A stretch of 64,000 nucleotides of DNA from Wuchereria bancrofti (taxonomy: Eukaryota; Nematoda; Chromadorea; Rhabditida; Onchocercidae), in the NCBI GenBank assembly GCA_005281725.1, contig SSBO01000012.1, positions 9,151,099-9,215,098 of the forward strand, written 5' to 3'. Positions 13,601 to 26,700 of this stretch are shown here, piece after piece. The number at the start of each line of letters is the position of its first letter. Position 1 is the stretch's first letter. A program made the translations under genes and the position numbers. The notes under the pieces are model-generated. The model worked only from the letters and a program-made list of their open reading frames with translations, searched no databases and was not told the DNA's origin.

Positions 13601-16280
13601 GGAACTTCTTCATATAGTGATGAAGCTCTTTCGGGAATTTGCCCTTGCATTCCTTCCAATTCTCGTAAAAATTCATCCTCCTCACATTCATACCTGTAAT
13701 TTAGTAATCCACTACCTATTAATTTAGTTTAGCATTTCCTTTGTAAAATGATACCCTAACCAAGATGAAATGAGAATGGGCAAAGAGAAAGTAGTTAATG
13801 AGACTAGTGTTTTTATATTTATCCATTTTAATACTTAAAAAAGCTCTTGAATTCATTTAAGTTGTTTATTCCTAGCCATATAAAAGTGTTCTTTTCTTTT
13901 GTTTTTTTTTTTATTCAAAATATTTTTAAAAATGAAATAAAATAAAAATGTAATTTTTTTCTCTTTTAAATGGTAATTTTCAATTTGCATTTGCTCTTAA
14001 AATTATTTGAATATAATCAACAAATTTGTTGTTTTTTTCGTATTCTGATGAATTTGCTCAGTAAAATTTAATTTGAATTCCCAAACGTAAAAAATTTGCT
14101 AATCATTAATTGCATCGTCTTTTTTTTGAAAATCAATCAACCATCCAAGTTTCCTTGGTAAAAAAAGTAATATTTAAATGATTTTTAATTAAGCGACCAA
14201 CACTTACTTATCAATTATGAGAAAAGTATTTAGAATCAATNTAACTTTTCTTGTTAATGTAATTGAGCTCACAAAAAAAAGTTCTTAGTAAAAGCTTTTA
14301 TTTTGTTGTTTTCACTTCTTCATTTTATTACTTTTACTTTTATTATTACTTCAGATAATAATTTTAAATATTTAAAAAAAAATTTTCTAATACAACATTT
14401 GCTAATTTCTCAGTAATCTTCATAGAATTATATAAAATAATAATAAAAAATTTAGCAAAAACAAAAAATTCTAATGAAAAATACAAAAATTTTGATTATT
14501 AAATTATTGAATTAGAGAGAAAAAAGTTTGGTAGATTTCCATGTTGAAAATATTTTGGAGAAATTATATGTCACTTGTAACATATCATCATTTCGATGTT
14601 TTTAAAACTTGCATTTGTTAAGTAATCTTTGACTCACCAAGCTTTTTCATACTTCGTTCATTTGCTTATTTCTCAAACTTATCGGAAAGAGAGCAGCTAT
14701 TTAAACAAGAAAAAAAATTACAACAGTTGATTAATGATACTATCAAAGATTTGTATTCAGTTTACGAAATTATAATTGCATTATGCTTTAACTACTTAGA
14801 CTAATGCTAATTCTATAACATTATGGTATTTGAAAAAAAAGCAGCTTTAAAAAAATGAGAAATTTTGAAAATTTTCAATTTAATCTACTATTTTAATTTT
14901 ATTCAAAAGTAGTATTGTTATTTTATTTTTCGTCTGCTATTCATTTGACAATTTTACAACTATATGAAAGTTATTAATTATTACATTAATAAAAGATGAA
15001 AATAAAAAAAATTACATGGATTGAAATTTTTATTCATTTAATCATTTGCAAATTTATTTCAATTCTCGTAAAAATTCATCCTCCTCACATTCATACCTGT
15101 AATTTAGTAATCCACTACCTATTAATTTAGTTTAGCATTTCCTTTGTAAAATGATACCCTAACCAAGATGAAATGAGAATGGGCAAAGAGAAAGTAGTTA
15201 ATGAGACTAGTGTTTTTATATTTATCCATTTTAATACTTAAAAAAGCTCTTGAATTCATTTAAGTTGTTTATTCCTAGCCATATAAAAGTGTTCTTTTCT
15301 TTTGTTTTTTTTTTTATTCAAAATATTTTTAAAAATGAAATAAAATAAAAATGTAATTTTTTTCTCTTTTAAATGGTAATTTTCAATTTGCATTTGCTCT
15401 TAAAATTATTTGAATATAATCAACAAATTTGTTGTTTTTTTCGTATTCTGATGAATTTGCTCAGTAAAATTTAATTTGAATTCCCAAACGTAAAAAATTT
15501 GCTAATCATTAATTGCATCGTCTTTTTTTTGAAAATCAATCAACCATCCAAGTTTCCTTGGTAAAAAAAGTAATATTTAAATGATTTTTAATTAAGCGAC
15601 CAACACTTACTTATCAATTATGAGAAAAGTATTTAGAATCAATCAGTTCTTCAAAATATATAAAAAAAACAAAGAAAAAGTTAGACTTCTTTTGGTATTA
15701 TCTGTCATCATTTTTTTTAAAATAATAAACAGTTATTACTGATTTCATATCAAATTTATAAAAAAACTTTTTTCTATCGTTTTTGGATTACAATTTTTTA
15801 AAACTAAGGGTACAATTTCTTTTAAATTGTTTTAAGGTTAAGTGGTGGCATGCCTTAATTTTGCGACTTTCAGATTTTTAATTCTAAAAGTTTGAAACTC
15901 ATTATGAGAAAAAAAAAACAAAAGCACAAAAAAAAAGAAATAAAATTATATCTATGAAAATTACAAATTGCTAACGCAATATTTTTTGAATTAAAAAATT
16001 TTTTTTGAAATAAATTCTGAGCAAAAATAATAAAATTGAAGCAATTTTCCTTTTGTTTTTCAAAAAATAATTTAAACTTCATTGCTATTTATAATTTAAA
16101 ATAACTAATATAATTATGCTATTATATGCCAAAGAAAATTCATAAAAATTACAATACTTTTCAATAACAAAAAAAAGCAAAACAAAATAATAAAATTTGA
16201 GACATAAAAGATAAAAAATAAAAATTAAGAAACCTGGTGATAATATTTCGTATCACATCATCAGTTGGATTATCATTCAT
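4691..16280 (-). CDS. Large coiled-coil, Ser-rich protein of unknown function, 21 exons
   Basis: Not recognised. Exons in transcript order: 16280-16234, 13693-13593, 11820-11591, 10699-10544, 10296-10158, 9858-9667, 9496-9363, 9218-9035, 8769-8621, 8539-8366, 8268-8163, 8089-7995, 7636-7532, 7362-7270, 7113-6957, 6763-6641, 6485-6383, 6191-6081, 5735-5569, 5440-5286 and 4921-4691. Phases agree throughout and give about 983 aa. The acidic N-terminus (MNDNPTDDVIRNIITRYECE) is followed by a short leucine-zipper-like helix (ISKLRRENKALRYQLSVI). Next come Ser/Thr-rich linkers, a Lys-rich patch (GLKKKKEKS), a long central coiled coil (from ENEIIRSELVMTKNRNN through TVEEKLKIFDDKL) and a basic Ser-rich tail. 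There is no signal peptide, membrane segment or enzyme motif; a scaffold or cytoskeletal adaptor role is only a guess. The least certain joins are the donors GTAGGA at 10157 and GTATTA at 9666 and the acceptor at 6486. An alternative is two genes, the first ending at TGA 9632-9634 and the second starting at ATG 9476. Confidence 0.72.
12618..12932. other. Unmerged contig overlap: 157-bp duplicate across a single N at 12775
   Basis: Bases 12618-12774 reappear unchanged by eye as 12776-12932, separated only by one N. This pattern indicates two contigs whose overlapping ends were joined without merging. It lies in the large intron between exons 2 and 3 of the coiled-coil gene. Confidence 0.9.
12857..15643. 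other. Haplotype-like bubble: near-duplicate segment across the N at 14241
   Basis: 12857-13440 matches 14242-14825, and 13657-14240 matches 15060-15643; each matching arm is 584 bases. Between the arms the two copies are unrelated: 13441-13656 (216 bases, holds most of exon 2 of the coiled-coil gene) versus 14826-15059 (234 bases, no exon). The left contig ending at 12774 also overlaps the contig starting at 14242 by 76 bases. The middle contig is therefore best read as an alternative allele inserted in line. Confidence 0.85.
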
Positions 16281-16579
16281 TTTGCATATTCATTACATTT
16301 GAACGTATAAATTAGTCATTTTTGCTGTTGAAACAAAATTAGTGATAAACAAAGTGGTTTAACAGTTGGATGGAATAGTCTGATTAAAATTTTCACATAG
16401 CTTCCTTTTGCTCTTTCATCTTTTCATCCTCCACAACAATTATCCTAAATTAATGGAAACTTTTGAATGGAATAGTTTTAAAGTGTACACTTTTCATTGA
16501 TATGCTTTAGACTGATGGTTAAGAAATTTGAAATGACCTATAACGAAATAAGCTTCGTGAAATTTGATCTTTCATCACT

Positions 16580-16740
16580 CCACCTCTTCTTTTTCCTCTT
16601 TCTTTATCATTGAATTTATTTCTAAAATCTCTTCTTCTACCCTTGTTCCTCTCTTTCTCTTCTTTTAGTCTCTTCCTTTACTTCTCTCTCTTTCTCTCTT
16701 CCTCCTCCTCTTTCCTCCTTCCTTCTTCAACTAATTTAAC
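16580..16740 (+). repeat. Polypyrimidine (CT-rich) tract
   Basis: A run of about 160 bases on this strand, mostly C and T, with blocks such as 'ctctctctttctctcttcct'. It sits 300-460 bases upstream of the first exon of the coiled-coil gene. It could be promoter-proximal or form a triplex, but nothing here proves a role. Confidence 0.7.
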
Positions 16741-17840
16741 ATTTGTTTCATTTCATCCGCTCTTCCCTCAATTATGCTGATCTGAATAACATATATATAT
16801 ATATTTAATTGAACACTTTGCAAGAATGAAAATCTTCCTCGAAATAATTCGTTAAAAATAAAATTGTTATAACAAATTACTAATTACCATCAATAATTCC
16901 ATTACATAATTACAAACAAACAAAAAAAAAGCAGGAAGAAAACGAACCGTTTAAAATTTTCCTTCAAAAAGAGAAATAAAAATTCTTCCGTTACAATAGG
17001 CTGAATTAAATTATGTAAACAATAAACGAGAATTTTTTGTATTTGGAACTTTTAAAATTAAGTAATATATAAGTGGAATTTTTGTTGCACTAAAATTTAA
17101 TAATATTATTTCATTTAAAATTTCTCGAATTATTTAAGGTTTTACTTATTTATTATTAATTTATTTCATTTATTCAGCTATAAAATAGTTTTAGAATTTT
17201 TTGGAAGACTTATATCCAACACTTTTACAACAATGATAAACAAATTAATAATTAACAACTAGATAATATCTATAACAATAATAAACAATTAGATTTGCAT
17301 AGTCCTTCAATTTCCACTCGTACTTGAACTTCTTTGTAAAAACAAAACTTTAAATTACTGGATTTTTACTTCATAATTTTATTCACAACCCAGAAATGTC
17401 ATCAGAAATGTCCTCATGAAAGAAAATTTCACGTTTTTCTTTTTTTTTCACCTCATTTTATTTATTTAAAGGTTTTACTACAGCTATCAGAAAACATTAT
17501 ATTTACTAAAAGTTCAGATATTTTATAACTTTTATAAATGTCTAACCTTCGATCTTACTTTTCGAATTACTTTCTTCTTCATCACTATTTTGTTGATCAT
17601 TTAACTAAAGACTGTGTTTTTGCTTTGTGTCTTTTTTTGCTAAAACTTCACTTTATTTTCAATCAGCAAAATTTGTGTCAAATTGTTAGAAAAAGTTTGA
17701 AAATTTTAAAAATAAAAAAAAAGGTTCTAAAGAGGACAGCATCACATCACTCGAATATTATAAGTGCACTTTAGTAACATTTAGATTAATACTGATATCG
17801 TCATACTGACTTATATTATTTCCGTAAACAATTAACATTA

Positions 17841-17894
17841 TACGTCAGATAAAATGTCAAAAAACGTGATACGTCAGTTTAGCGTAATACGTCA
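17841..17894. promoter_or_regulatory. Three TACGTCA (CRE-like) motifs in 54 bases
   Basis: TACGTCA occurs at 17841-17847, 17870-17876 and 17888-17894, all in the same orientation, with a partial ACGTGA at 17864-17869. The reverse complement TGACGTA is a known bZIP/CREB-type variant. The cluster lies between two divergent genes, about 1.6 kb from one start and 2.9 kb from the other. The motifs are seen directly; enhancer function is inferred. Confidence 0.45.
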
Positions 17895-20798
17895 AATAAT
17901 AGTAAATATCTTCTTTATGCAAATTAATGATTTATCACCTATTTCATTTTTTTTTTTAAATAATGAAATAATGCATAATAAAATAATGCGTAGTATCCAT
18001 CAGATTTCAAAAAGAAGTGAAAACAACTGACGAAAAGCTCATAAGTGATATTGACAACTAATTGATAAAACAAACAAACAAACAAACAAAAAAGAGATGA
18101 TTCTAAAATACCTGCTCATTTGTAATTAATCGTTTCGAGGTCAAAGATCAAACAAACATTTGTGAATGGAAGAAAACAAATGTCGAAAAAAAAGAACACG
18201 AAAGATTAGATGAAAAATGAAGGTTCAAAATTTCCTTTAAGGAAAAAAATTTTTTTTCCGCTTTTACAAACACAAACAAATAACATGTGAAACTGTCATT
18301 TTAAAATATCACATATAATATCATTTTTGTTATCATTTGTTACATAAATGTCTTTTATAATATTTTAATCTTTTTTTCTATTTTTAAAATATCATATTTG
18401 ATATAATCTAATGAGTAATATATTGAACATAGTATCAAAGTGAAGTTAATTTTTTGAATTTTGATGCTATACTGAATTTTTTTTCCATAAATTTATGATG
18501 CATAATCATTGATTAAATTAATCAAAATGAATAGCTATTAATTAGCAATTAATTTCATTCAATTAATCATATTTCACATAAAATAATTTATGCTAAAATA
18601 ACATTCAAGTTTTTTATCGTCTCACTTTAATTATTTAAGTACTGAATTCAATTTAGGAGCAATTCATTCTTTCATAAAATGTTTTATAGCATTTTTGTTG
18701 AGTTTATATTCAATAGACATACTTCAACTAGCTAATTTTCCTCTTCCGCAACGTAGAGAGATAAAGTTTGTTGCTTTTTTTATTCAATCGATTTAATTAA
18801 TCATTCCTTTTAAATAGCACTTTAAATCTATAATTACTTCTAATTACAGCTAATTTTCTTGCATGTTATTATAATTGTTGTCTTTTACAATGCAATATTT
18901 CTCAACCAAATTTTTAATTTATGAGTAAATTTAAGATTTTTTTTGAATAAAAAGTAAATAATTAAAAAAATCAAAACATCCTTATTAAATATTAAACGAA
19001 TAATTTGTTTTTTTTTGGAATTTTATAACAATGAAAATATAATATAGTAAAATTGCTGTTGAAATTAAATTTAAATCTAAAGGTATTATTCATTTTGTTT
19101 AATAATTTTTGAATAAGAAAAATGATTTTAATATTTACAACATAATTTTTGTGAAGGATCTTTTTCTTTTTTTGATAACACAATACAAAATATGACAAAA
19201 TATGATGAATTAATTTAAAGAAAAAAATGAGTAAAAATTTCATTTTCTCGATGATTTTCACTCAGAAATTGAACAATTCATCATCAATGGAGAATGAATG
19301 GCTTTTAAAAGGAATGCGACATTTTGGCGGAAATTCTAATTAAATTTATTTTCATCGTTCTTTTTTTTCCACAATTTTCCACTTATCTATCCGTTGCTCA
19401 CTTCTTGCTACAAGCACATGAAAATATCGCTTAAAATGTACTATACACATTCTTTTCATCTTATTACTTTAGCCAATTTTCTTTTTTTTTAATTAAAAAT
19501 TTTTTTTTAAAAATTCTGTAGCGTTAATTATATGTAACAATGCTATTCTCAGGTACATTATTTATCAAAAAAATTTTTTAAATATATTTTCTAAAATCTG
19601 TCATTAATAGAATAAAAGAAAAAAATGTTTAAAATAAATTGAAAAAAGAGAACTAAAATAAAATAATTTAACCAAATAATGTTATGACTGTATAATTTAA
19701 ATCAATTTTAATAAGTTTAATTTAACATTAAAAAAATCAATTTCATTCTCTATATAGTTAAATTACAAAAGTTGACGATATTCTTTTGCGTATCAATAAT
19801 AACAAAAATCTTAAATCAAAAGTGAATTTAATTAAAAAAACTAATTTTACAATTTTTCTTGGTGGTATATATTTTCTTCTTTTCCGAATTTTTCCTTTGT
19901 ATGCTTCAAATCTATGGCAACTTTTATAGAAGATATAGGTTTTTTTGTTTGGTTTTTTCTTTTTTGTTTTTTTAAAACAATTATTGCTTATGATTGTTGT
20001 TTTGTGATAATAAAAGCTAATTTTAAGCTTTTGAGCTGACTTCAAGATTTTAAGCTTAATTACACGGAAGACTTAATAATAAAAGAAAAAAAGAGATATA
20101 GCTTTACAATTAATTGAATTTACTTGCGAAACACGAAATTTACATTGTTGAAGAAAAAGTTTTTTTTTTGACTAAAATTATTCTTTCAACACACTTCATA
20201 TAAATTACAAATTAAAAATTCTGTTTTTGACTTTTTCAATATTTTCAAATTTTCATAAAGCTCTTCAATTTTTTTCTAATATTTTGAAATTTTTAGGAAA
20301 TAAAAAATTTATTGTAAAAATATTTCTTGGAGAAAAAAAATGAGAAAAAATAAGCAGACAAAAATTTCATTCATAACAAATTAAAAAAAAGTCAAATCAG
20401 AAAAAAAAAATCATAATAATGAATATAAAGTTTTATGAATTAAACAAAAAAGGTAATCGAAAAGTTATTAGTTATGAATTCATTAAATTAAAAAGTAATA
20501 ACTTATAAATTCTAATCGAAGCAACAGCTTTTTTATTTTCTTCGTGTTTTTTTTTTTCATTTTCTCTTTGCTTCATCCATTTTCTTCCTTATTGTCATAT
20601 TTTTCCGATGTTTTATGCACTTTATGTTTGTTGCGCTAACACTTAAACAAAATTGTCTAATCGTTCTAGATCAATCGAAATTATTGATAATATAATTGTA
20701 ATTGATTAAAAGAGCTGAATAACTGATATAATAAATAGTTTTAATTCTTTATTAAAAAAAAAACGAATTTTCAGGTTTACTTAGTTGTCTAATTAACG

Positions 20799-23700
20799 AT
20801 GAAATATTCAATGAAATGCTTAAAAAATTTACATCTCAATGCTCCAACCGATGATTTCTTTTATCAGGTTTGTTATCATCATTTATTAACAATTAAAATT
20901 TTCTTTCAGTGGTAAAAAACTTATCTGTTATAATGTTTTACATATATAAATAAAAAATAAAAAGTAAAATAAAATCAAATATTTAAAAATCTATCATGTG
21001 GTAACTGATTAATGATATTCCTTCCTATGTAATTCAAATTTAGCATTTTAAAATTTGTTTTAATTTTTATTGAATTAATATTTTGACAGTTTTATAATAT
21101 CATTTCTTTCTCGTTTAATATATTTCAATCCAATCACACCGTCAGTGTCAGAATAATTTCGATATTCTATTCCCTAATTTAATCAAAAATTAATTTCATT
21201 AACTTGTTTAATTAATTATTAGCACTTATGCATTGAAATTTGTTTTTTCAATTGATTGTAATCATTTTTTCAATTTCTACAATTTATCTATTCCTTTTTC
21301 GATCTTATTTATCATTTTCCCCTTTCAGAGTATCAAATTATCTATCTTTCTTAAAGCTTTAATGATTCTTTTTCCTTTTTTTATTTACCTCTTAAATGTT
21401 AAATAGGTTTGGCTTCAAATTAAAAAAAGCCTTACACCGAGCAATTTGCGTAGTTTAATCATCAACAATTTGATCAGATTTTATACAAAAATCAAATTAG
21501 ATTACTTGTTTACAAATTACACTCACTTACAAACCGTTAATTTTAAAATTTTTATGCTTTAATCAAATAAATGATGGCTTAACAATTATAATGGTAAAAG
21601 CTATTCTTTGACAATATGACTTTTTTTTTGTTTTTTTCCTTTTTTTTTGCTCTAAAAAACGGTAAAACAACTGAAAATGTGAAAAAATTATTTGAACATC
21701 TCAGATATTTGTAAATTTTCAAATTATTAAATATGATAATCTTTTGAAAACAACCAAATTATGGAAGATGAAAGACATCAAAATATTAAAGTACTAAAAA
21801 TATCGTCAAATTTAAAATAATATCAAATAATAATTTAAAAAATTAAAAAAATTTTAATTAAAAAAAAATAACAAGAAGTTATTGAATTTTTTTGTTCTTT
21901 AGCAATCCTTGTTATATATTGATTAGACTATTTAATTAACACAATTTTTATTTCATACATTTGATTAGATTTAAATTATCTCAGGAATATAAAGCATTTG
22001 AAGATGTAAACCTGAAATGTTTGTGCATTTTAAGCAAATTCAATTTTGCTTTTCATAAATATTTAGCACTCATTTCTTTTTTGTTTTTCTTTCTTTGCCA
22101 AAAAAAAGTTTTTTTCGTTCCAAAAAGGAAAAAGACTGTACTTTTTAAAAATGACGAAAGTAGAAATTATCATTTTATGGAAATGTTTTTTTTTTTGGGC
22201 ATATCATATATTAATAATTAAATTTATGCATTCGTAATAAATTCCGTTTTTAAAAGCTTTCGTGTACACTTTTTTCTCGTTTGAATACATTTTTTTTTCG
22301 TTTTATTAGTTAGAAAATGCAAAAAAAAGTGGAAAAAGAGAAAATAAATTTATTGGAAAAAGTACAATTAACAGTCAAATTTATTGTTTTATGAACAATT
22401 AAATTTGTGAAAATTTTTTCTTTTTACAAAATGATATTTACCGCATTTTAATTATCAGTAAAATTTTTTTGAAAACAAAAGAAGCTGAAAAGAAGACGGT
22501 TTAAAAGAAAAAATTAAAAAAAAAATTTCAGAACTTTTTAAATGAAATTTGCATAATTATTTAAATAACGCATATTTTTTCTCCTTATCAACAGCATTAA
22601 CTATTTATCACTATTTATCAAATAATTCTATGCTAATCTTCTTTGTTTTCTTTTACCCCAAATTTGTTAATTTTGAGTTATTTTTTGAGCATATCATTTG
22701 CTCAGTAATACATAAAATATCTGTATTCGCGTTAGATGCAAAAATAGAAATTAAAATTTCTTCATGCGATCATAAACAGATATATTCATTTATTTCTTGA
22801 AGGTTTTTCCGTTTTTTTTTCTATTAGCTTACACTAACAAAAAAGAAAAAAAGTAAGAAATAAAAAAAATAAATTAAATTTGGTTGTCATTCATGATGAA
22901 TATGTTTAGTTGCTGTTTATATTACAAATATCATTCGTTCGACTAATTTTCAAATAATATATTGACATTAGCAAATGACAATAAATCAAATTTTTCTTAC
23001 CGTTTTTCACAAACTTCAAAAAAAATTTTTTACAAATTAAAAACATTTTACCAAAAAAAAAGTGATCTTTCAAGCTATTGGTTAGTGTAATAAATTGAAA
23101 ATGAATGAGATATGTTGAAGTTTTTAACAATTAGTTTTAATCACAAGATATGAATAATGCCAGAAAAAAAGTTTGAAGATTATATTTTAAATAAAATTTA
23201 TTGCTTAAAAATTTGTCAATTAATATTTATTAAAAAATTAATTTCTAATATTTATTGTATTTTATCTAAATGTTATAAATAAATGGCTAAATATATGTGA
23301 ATAGCATTTAAGTATTATATTTAGGCATTTGTTAAAATTACACGTAATTATTATGTATAGTACATTTTATACGTTTAATATATTTATATTAATATATCAA
23401 AATAATTAATATAATAGATTAAATAATTTTAGAAAATTGTAATTGACCGGTTTTATAATTTTGTTAAAGCACTGAAATTTAAGCAAAATTTTTTTCGCTT
23501 TTTTTTATTTAACCTTTTTCGTGTCAAACTTTTTTGTTATTTATTTGATAATCTTTTTTTTCTTTAAAATAAACTTGTTGGCTTTAATAAAACATAGAGA
23601 TGATCCGTTTTTATTCCTTTTTTTTACCTATTTTTACTAAGATAGGATAGTCTTAAATTTTAATAAAATAGGCCATATTTAGAATTAAATATAAAAAAAA

Positions 23701-26700
23701 AAGAATTTAGAATTAAATTTTTGTTTGAGCAGTCTTTATCACTGAATCAATTTTGTTATTCAATAATTGATTAAATTATTCATCATGAATGTAAAATTAC
23801 AATTCACAAATTATTTTAATTTCATTTTTTTTAATTTCAGAGAGAGCGAAAAACGAAAAAAAGAGGAAAAATATTCAAAATATTGTAATTTTTACATTAA
23901 AACTTACAATTACAGGAAAAAAAGTTACAGCTATTTTAAAAAGCTATCGAAACCTTGGATACATTACTAAAATATGTATTCATTTTTTTTCTTTTGACGA
24001 TTCATTTGATTTGTCAATAAGTGAAGTCTATCTTATGATTAGAAAAAAAAAGTAAAGAAAAATAAAGTGGAGGAAAACGAGAAAATTAGTGATCTTTATT
24101 TTTTCAATCACGAAAATGTGCGAAACATACAATTTTTGGAGTAAAAGTTAAAAAAAATCAAAAATTAAAAATATTCCAACCCCCTTTTTTTTGATATTTC
24201 GATTCATTTATAATTCAAAAACTTTCAAAATATTTTTGAATATGCAAGAACTGCAAAAAATAATACATTTTACTGACCGTATAATTTTTACACCAATTAG
24301 TTTTTAAGAAGTAAAAAATTCAAATTTTATTCATGCAAACATTTGAAATTTAAGGATTTAGAAATACTGTATTTTAAATATGTAAACAAATTGATAAAAA
24401 TTATATGAAAAGATTTTCAAACAAACAGTATTTCAAAGCAGCTATTAAATTCAGGAAATCAGTTTTTTCTTTAATCTCATTAATTTAACTAATTTTCATG
24501 AATTGTTCATTTTTATATTTTCAATATTTGAATTCAAATTAATTTATTTCAGACAGCATTTCCAATCCAATTTGCTGTAACAATTATTGGAAATACGTTA
24601 ACTTTATCAGTGCTACTCAAACAAAGTATGAGAAATAGGTGAATGAAATTCTTCATTTGAATTTTCTCTTTTTTTCTCATAAATTCAGGATTAAGAATTC
24701 TGAAAACAAAATGTAAAGGAAAAACAATAAAAAATAAAGCTAAATAATTTTTAGATAAATAATGATATTATGTATAATTTTTAGAAAATCATATCTCTTT
24801 TGATTAATTTTATTTGTCCATTGATCATTTATCACTCGCCTATCATTTTTATCAATCAATAATTTAGAGCAAATCATTTATTGGCAGCATTAGCATTAGC
24901 TGATATAACCGTATTCGTCTTTATGCTACCTACAAGCTTATCAGCATCACAACAGTTTTATGAAAGCACAACATTTCGCACGATTTTTGCGCATACAAAA
25001 ACACATTTTGCAGCATTAGCAAATTGGTTCTCTTGTGCTGCTATATGGTTTGTTTAATAATAAAAATCAAATTTCATATCCTAAATTTTAAATGACACTA
25101 GTAAAATTTGAAAGAAATTCATAATTCAAATATAGATTTCTCTTTTGGCTTAATTTATTTAAGTAGCCATTAAATTAAATTTCATATCCCAAAGTCCATA
25201 CGATATTTGGAAGGAATTCATAATTAAAATATGTTTTTTTTCTGATTCATTATTTGTTATTTTATTTCAAGTTCGATTTACCTCATCTCTTCCTCAGGAT
25301 TGTACTTGCTGTGTCTGCTGAACGATTATTGATCATTAAGTTTCCATTCAGATCACTGAAACAATATCATGTGAGAGCATTTTTTTCTTGCAATTTCTAA
25401 TTTGTACAATAATATTAATATTTAAATGTGTTAAAGGTTCTTTGAAATCAGCTCTAATTTTAATTTCAATAAAATGAAAAAAAAGACAAAAAATTACAGT
25501 TACATTTCGAAAAAAAAGGCATTCAAGTGACAAAAAATACAATACGATACTAATGCAATTAATATTTTTTGATTAATATACTTTATCGTCAGTCATCATT
25601 TCTTTTTTACAGGCAGTGGAATCATTTATTATCATAACTATAATACTCGCATTCACATTAATATTAACAGGGTTAATTATTTTATTCACTACTGTACAAC
25701 AAATGAACCGTTTACAGTACCCTCGTCGGGTACTGTAAACGATAACTACACCGGATAGTGTAATGTAAAATAAACTATTTAAGTTTACCGGTAAACTAAT
25801 TATTCTTTGGCATCTTCAATAAATTTTTATTAATCAGTTGTGTATTAGATGTTCTGATTTATCATATTCGTTTTTATAGATAAATTACATGAAGTGATAA
25901 ATATAAAAAAATGTAAATGATATCATAAATTTAATAGTGAAATATAATTTGGTTGAATATTTGTAATAAAATAAATGAACAATTTTTAGCTATCATCATT
26001 TTTCCTATCGTTGTGCTATTCTATGGGTATGCAATATGACACAAGTATATGTAAAATGTTTACCGGTAACCTGGAATTGGACTGAATTTGGTTTAGTACC
26101 ATATTATCAACCATCCAATCAATTTATTTTTTATATCAATATAAGTGTTATTGCAAATGCTTTTCTTGGTGTTATCATTCCTGTATTTATTGTTGCTTTT
26201 CTTAATGTATACCTAATTCGTTTGCTACAAATTCGAACACGAAAGGTATTATTTGCAACTATTTTTTAAATATTGTATTTCAATTTTTTAATAAAAAAAA
26301 GTGGAAGGAAATGAAATAATTTCAAGAAATGAACTAAATGGTATTTTTTTATTTGTTTGATTCAAATTTATAATGAATTTTAATGCAAGGGATGATTGAT
26401 GTTTAATATTGCTAACAAATTTAAGTTTACAATTTTATTGAAAGAGAAAAAAGAAGTTTAAAAAAATAGATTTTAAAAATCAAATAAATTTAAAATTATC
26501 GAGAGACAATGTATTTGAGTAAATTTCTATCATTTTATCACGATTTAACTCTATCATGAACAAAATAAGATAACAAGTATGGAAGCAAAAATTGAAAAGA
26601 ATGAAGAAAATGTTTATCCAAAATCATCTTCCATCTTTCAAAATAAAGCAAAAATTGAATAAACTTTAAAGACATAAATATTATATTAATTAAAAATTGA

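Larger units (their letters stand above)
16281..20798. other. Intergenic region between divergent genes
   Basis: AT-rich DNA separating the start of the coiled-coil gene (-) from that of the GPCR (+). Apart from the pyrimidine tract, the TACGTCA cluster and short simple repeats (AT at 16791-16804, CAAA near 18069-18092) I see no gene. Open frames such as 17538-17774 and 18992-19261 are low-complexity translations of AT-rich DNA. Confidence 0.6.
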
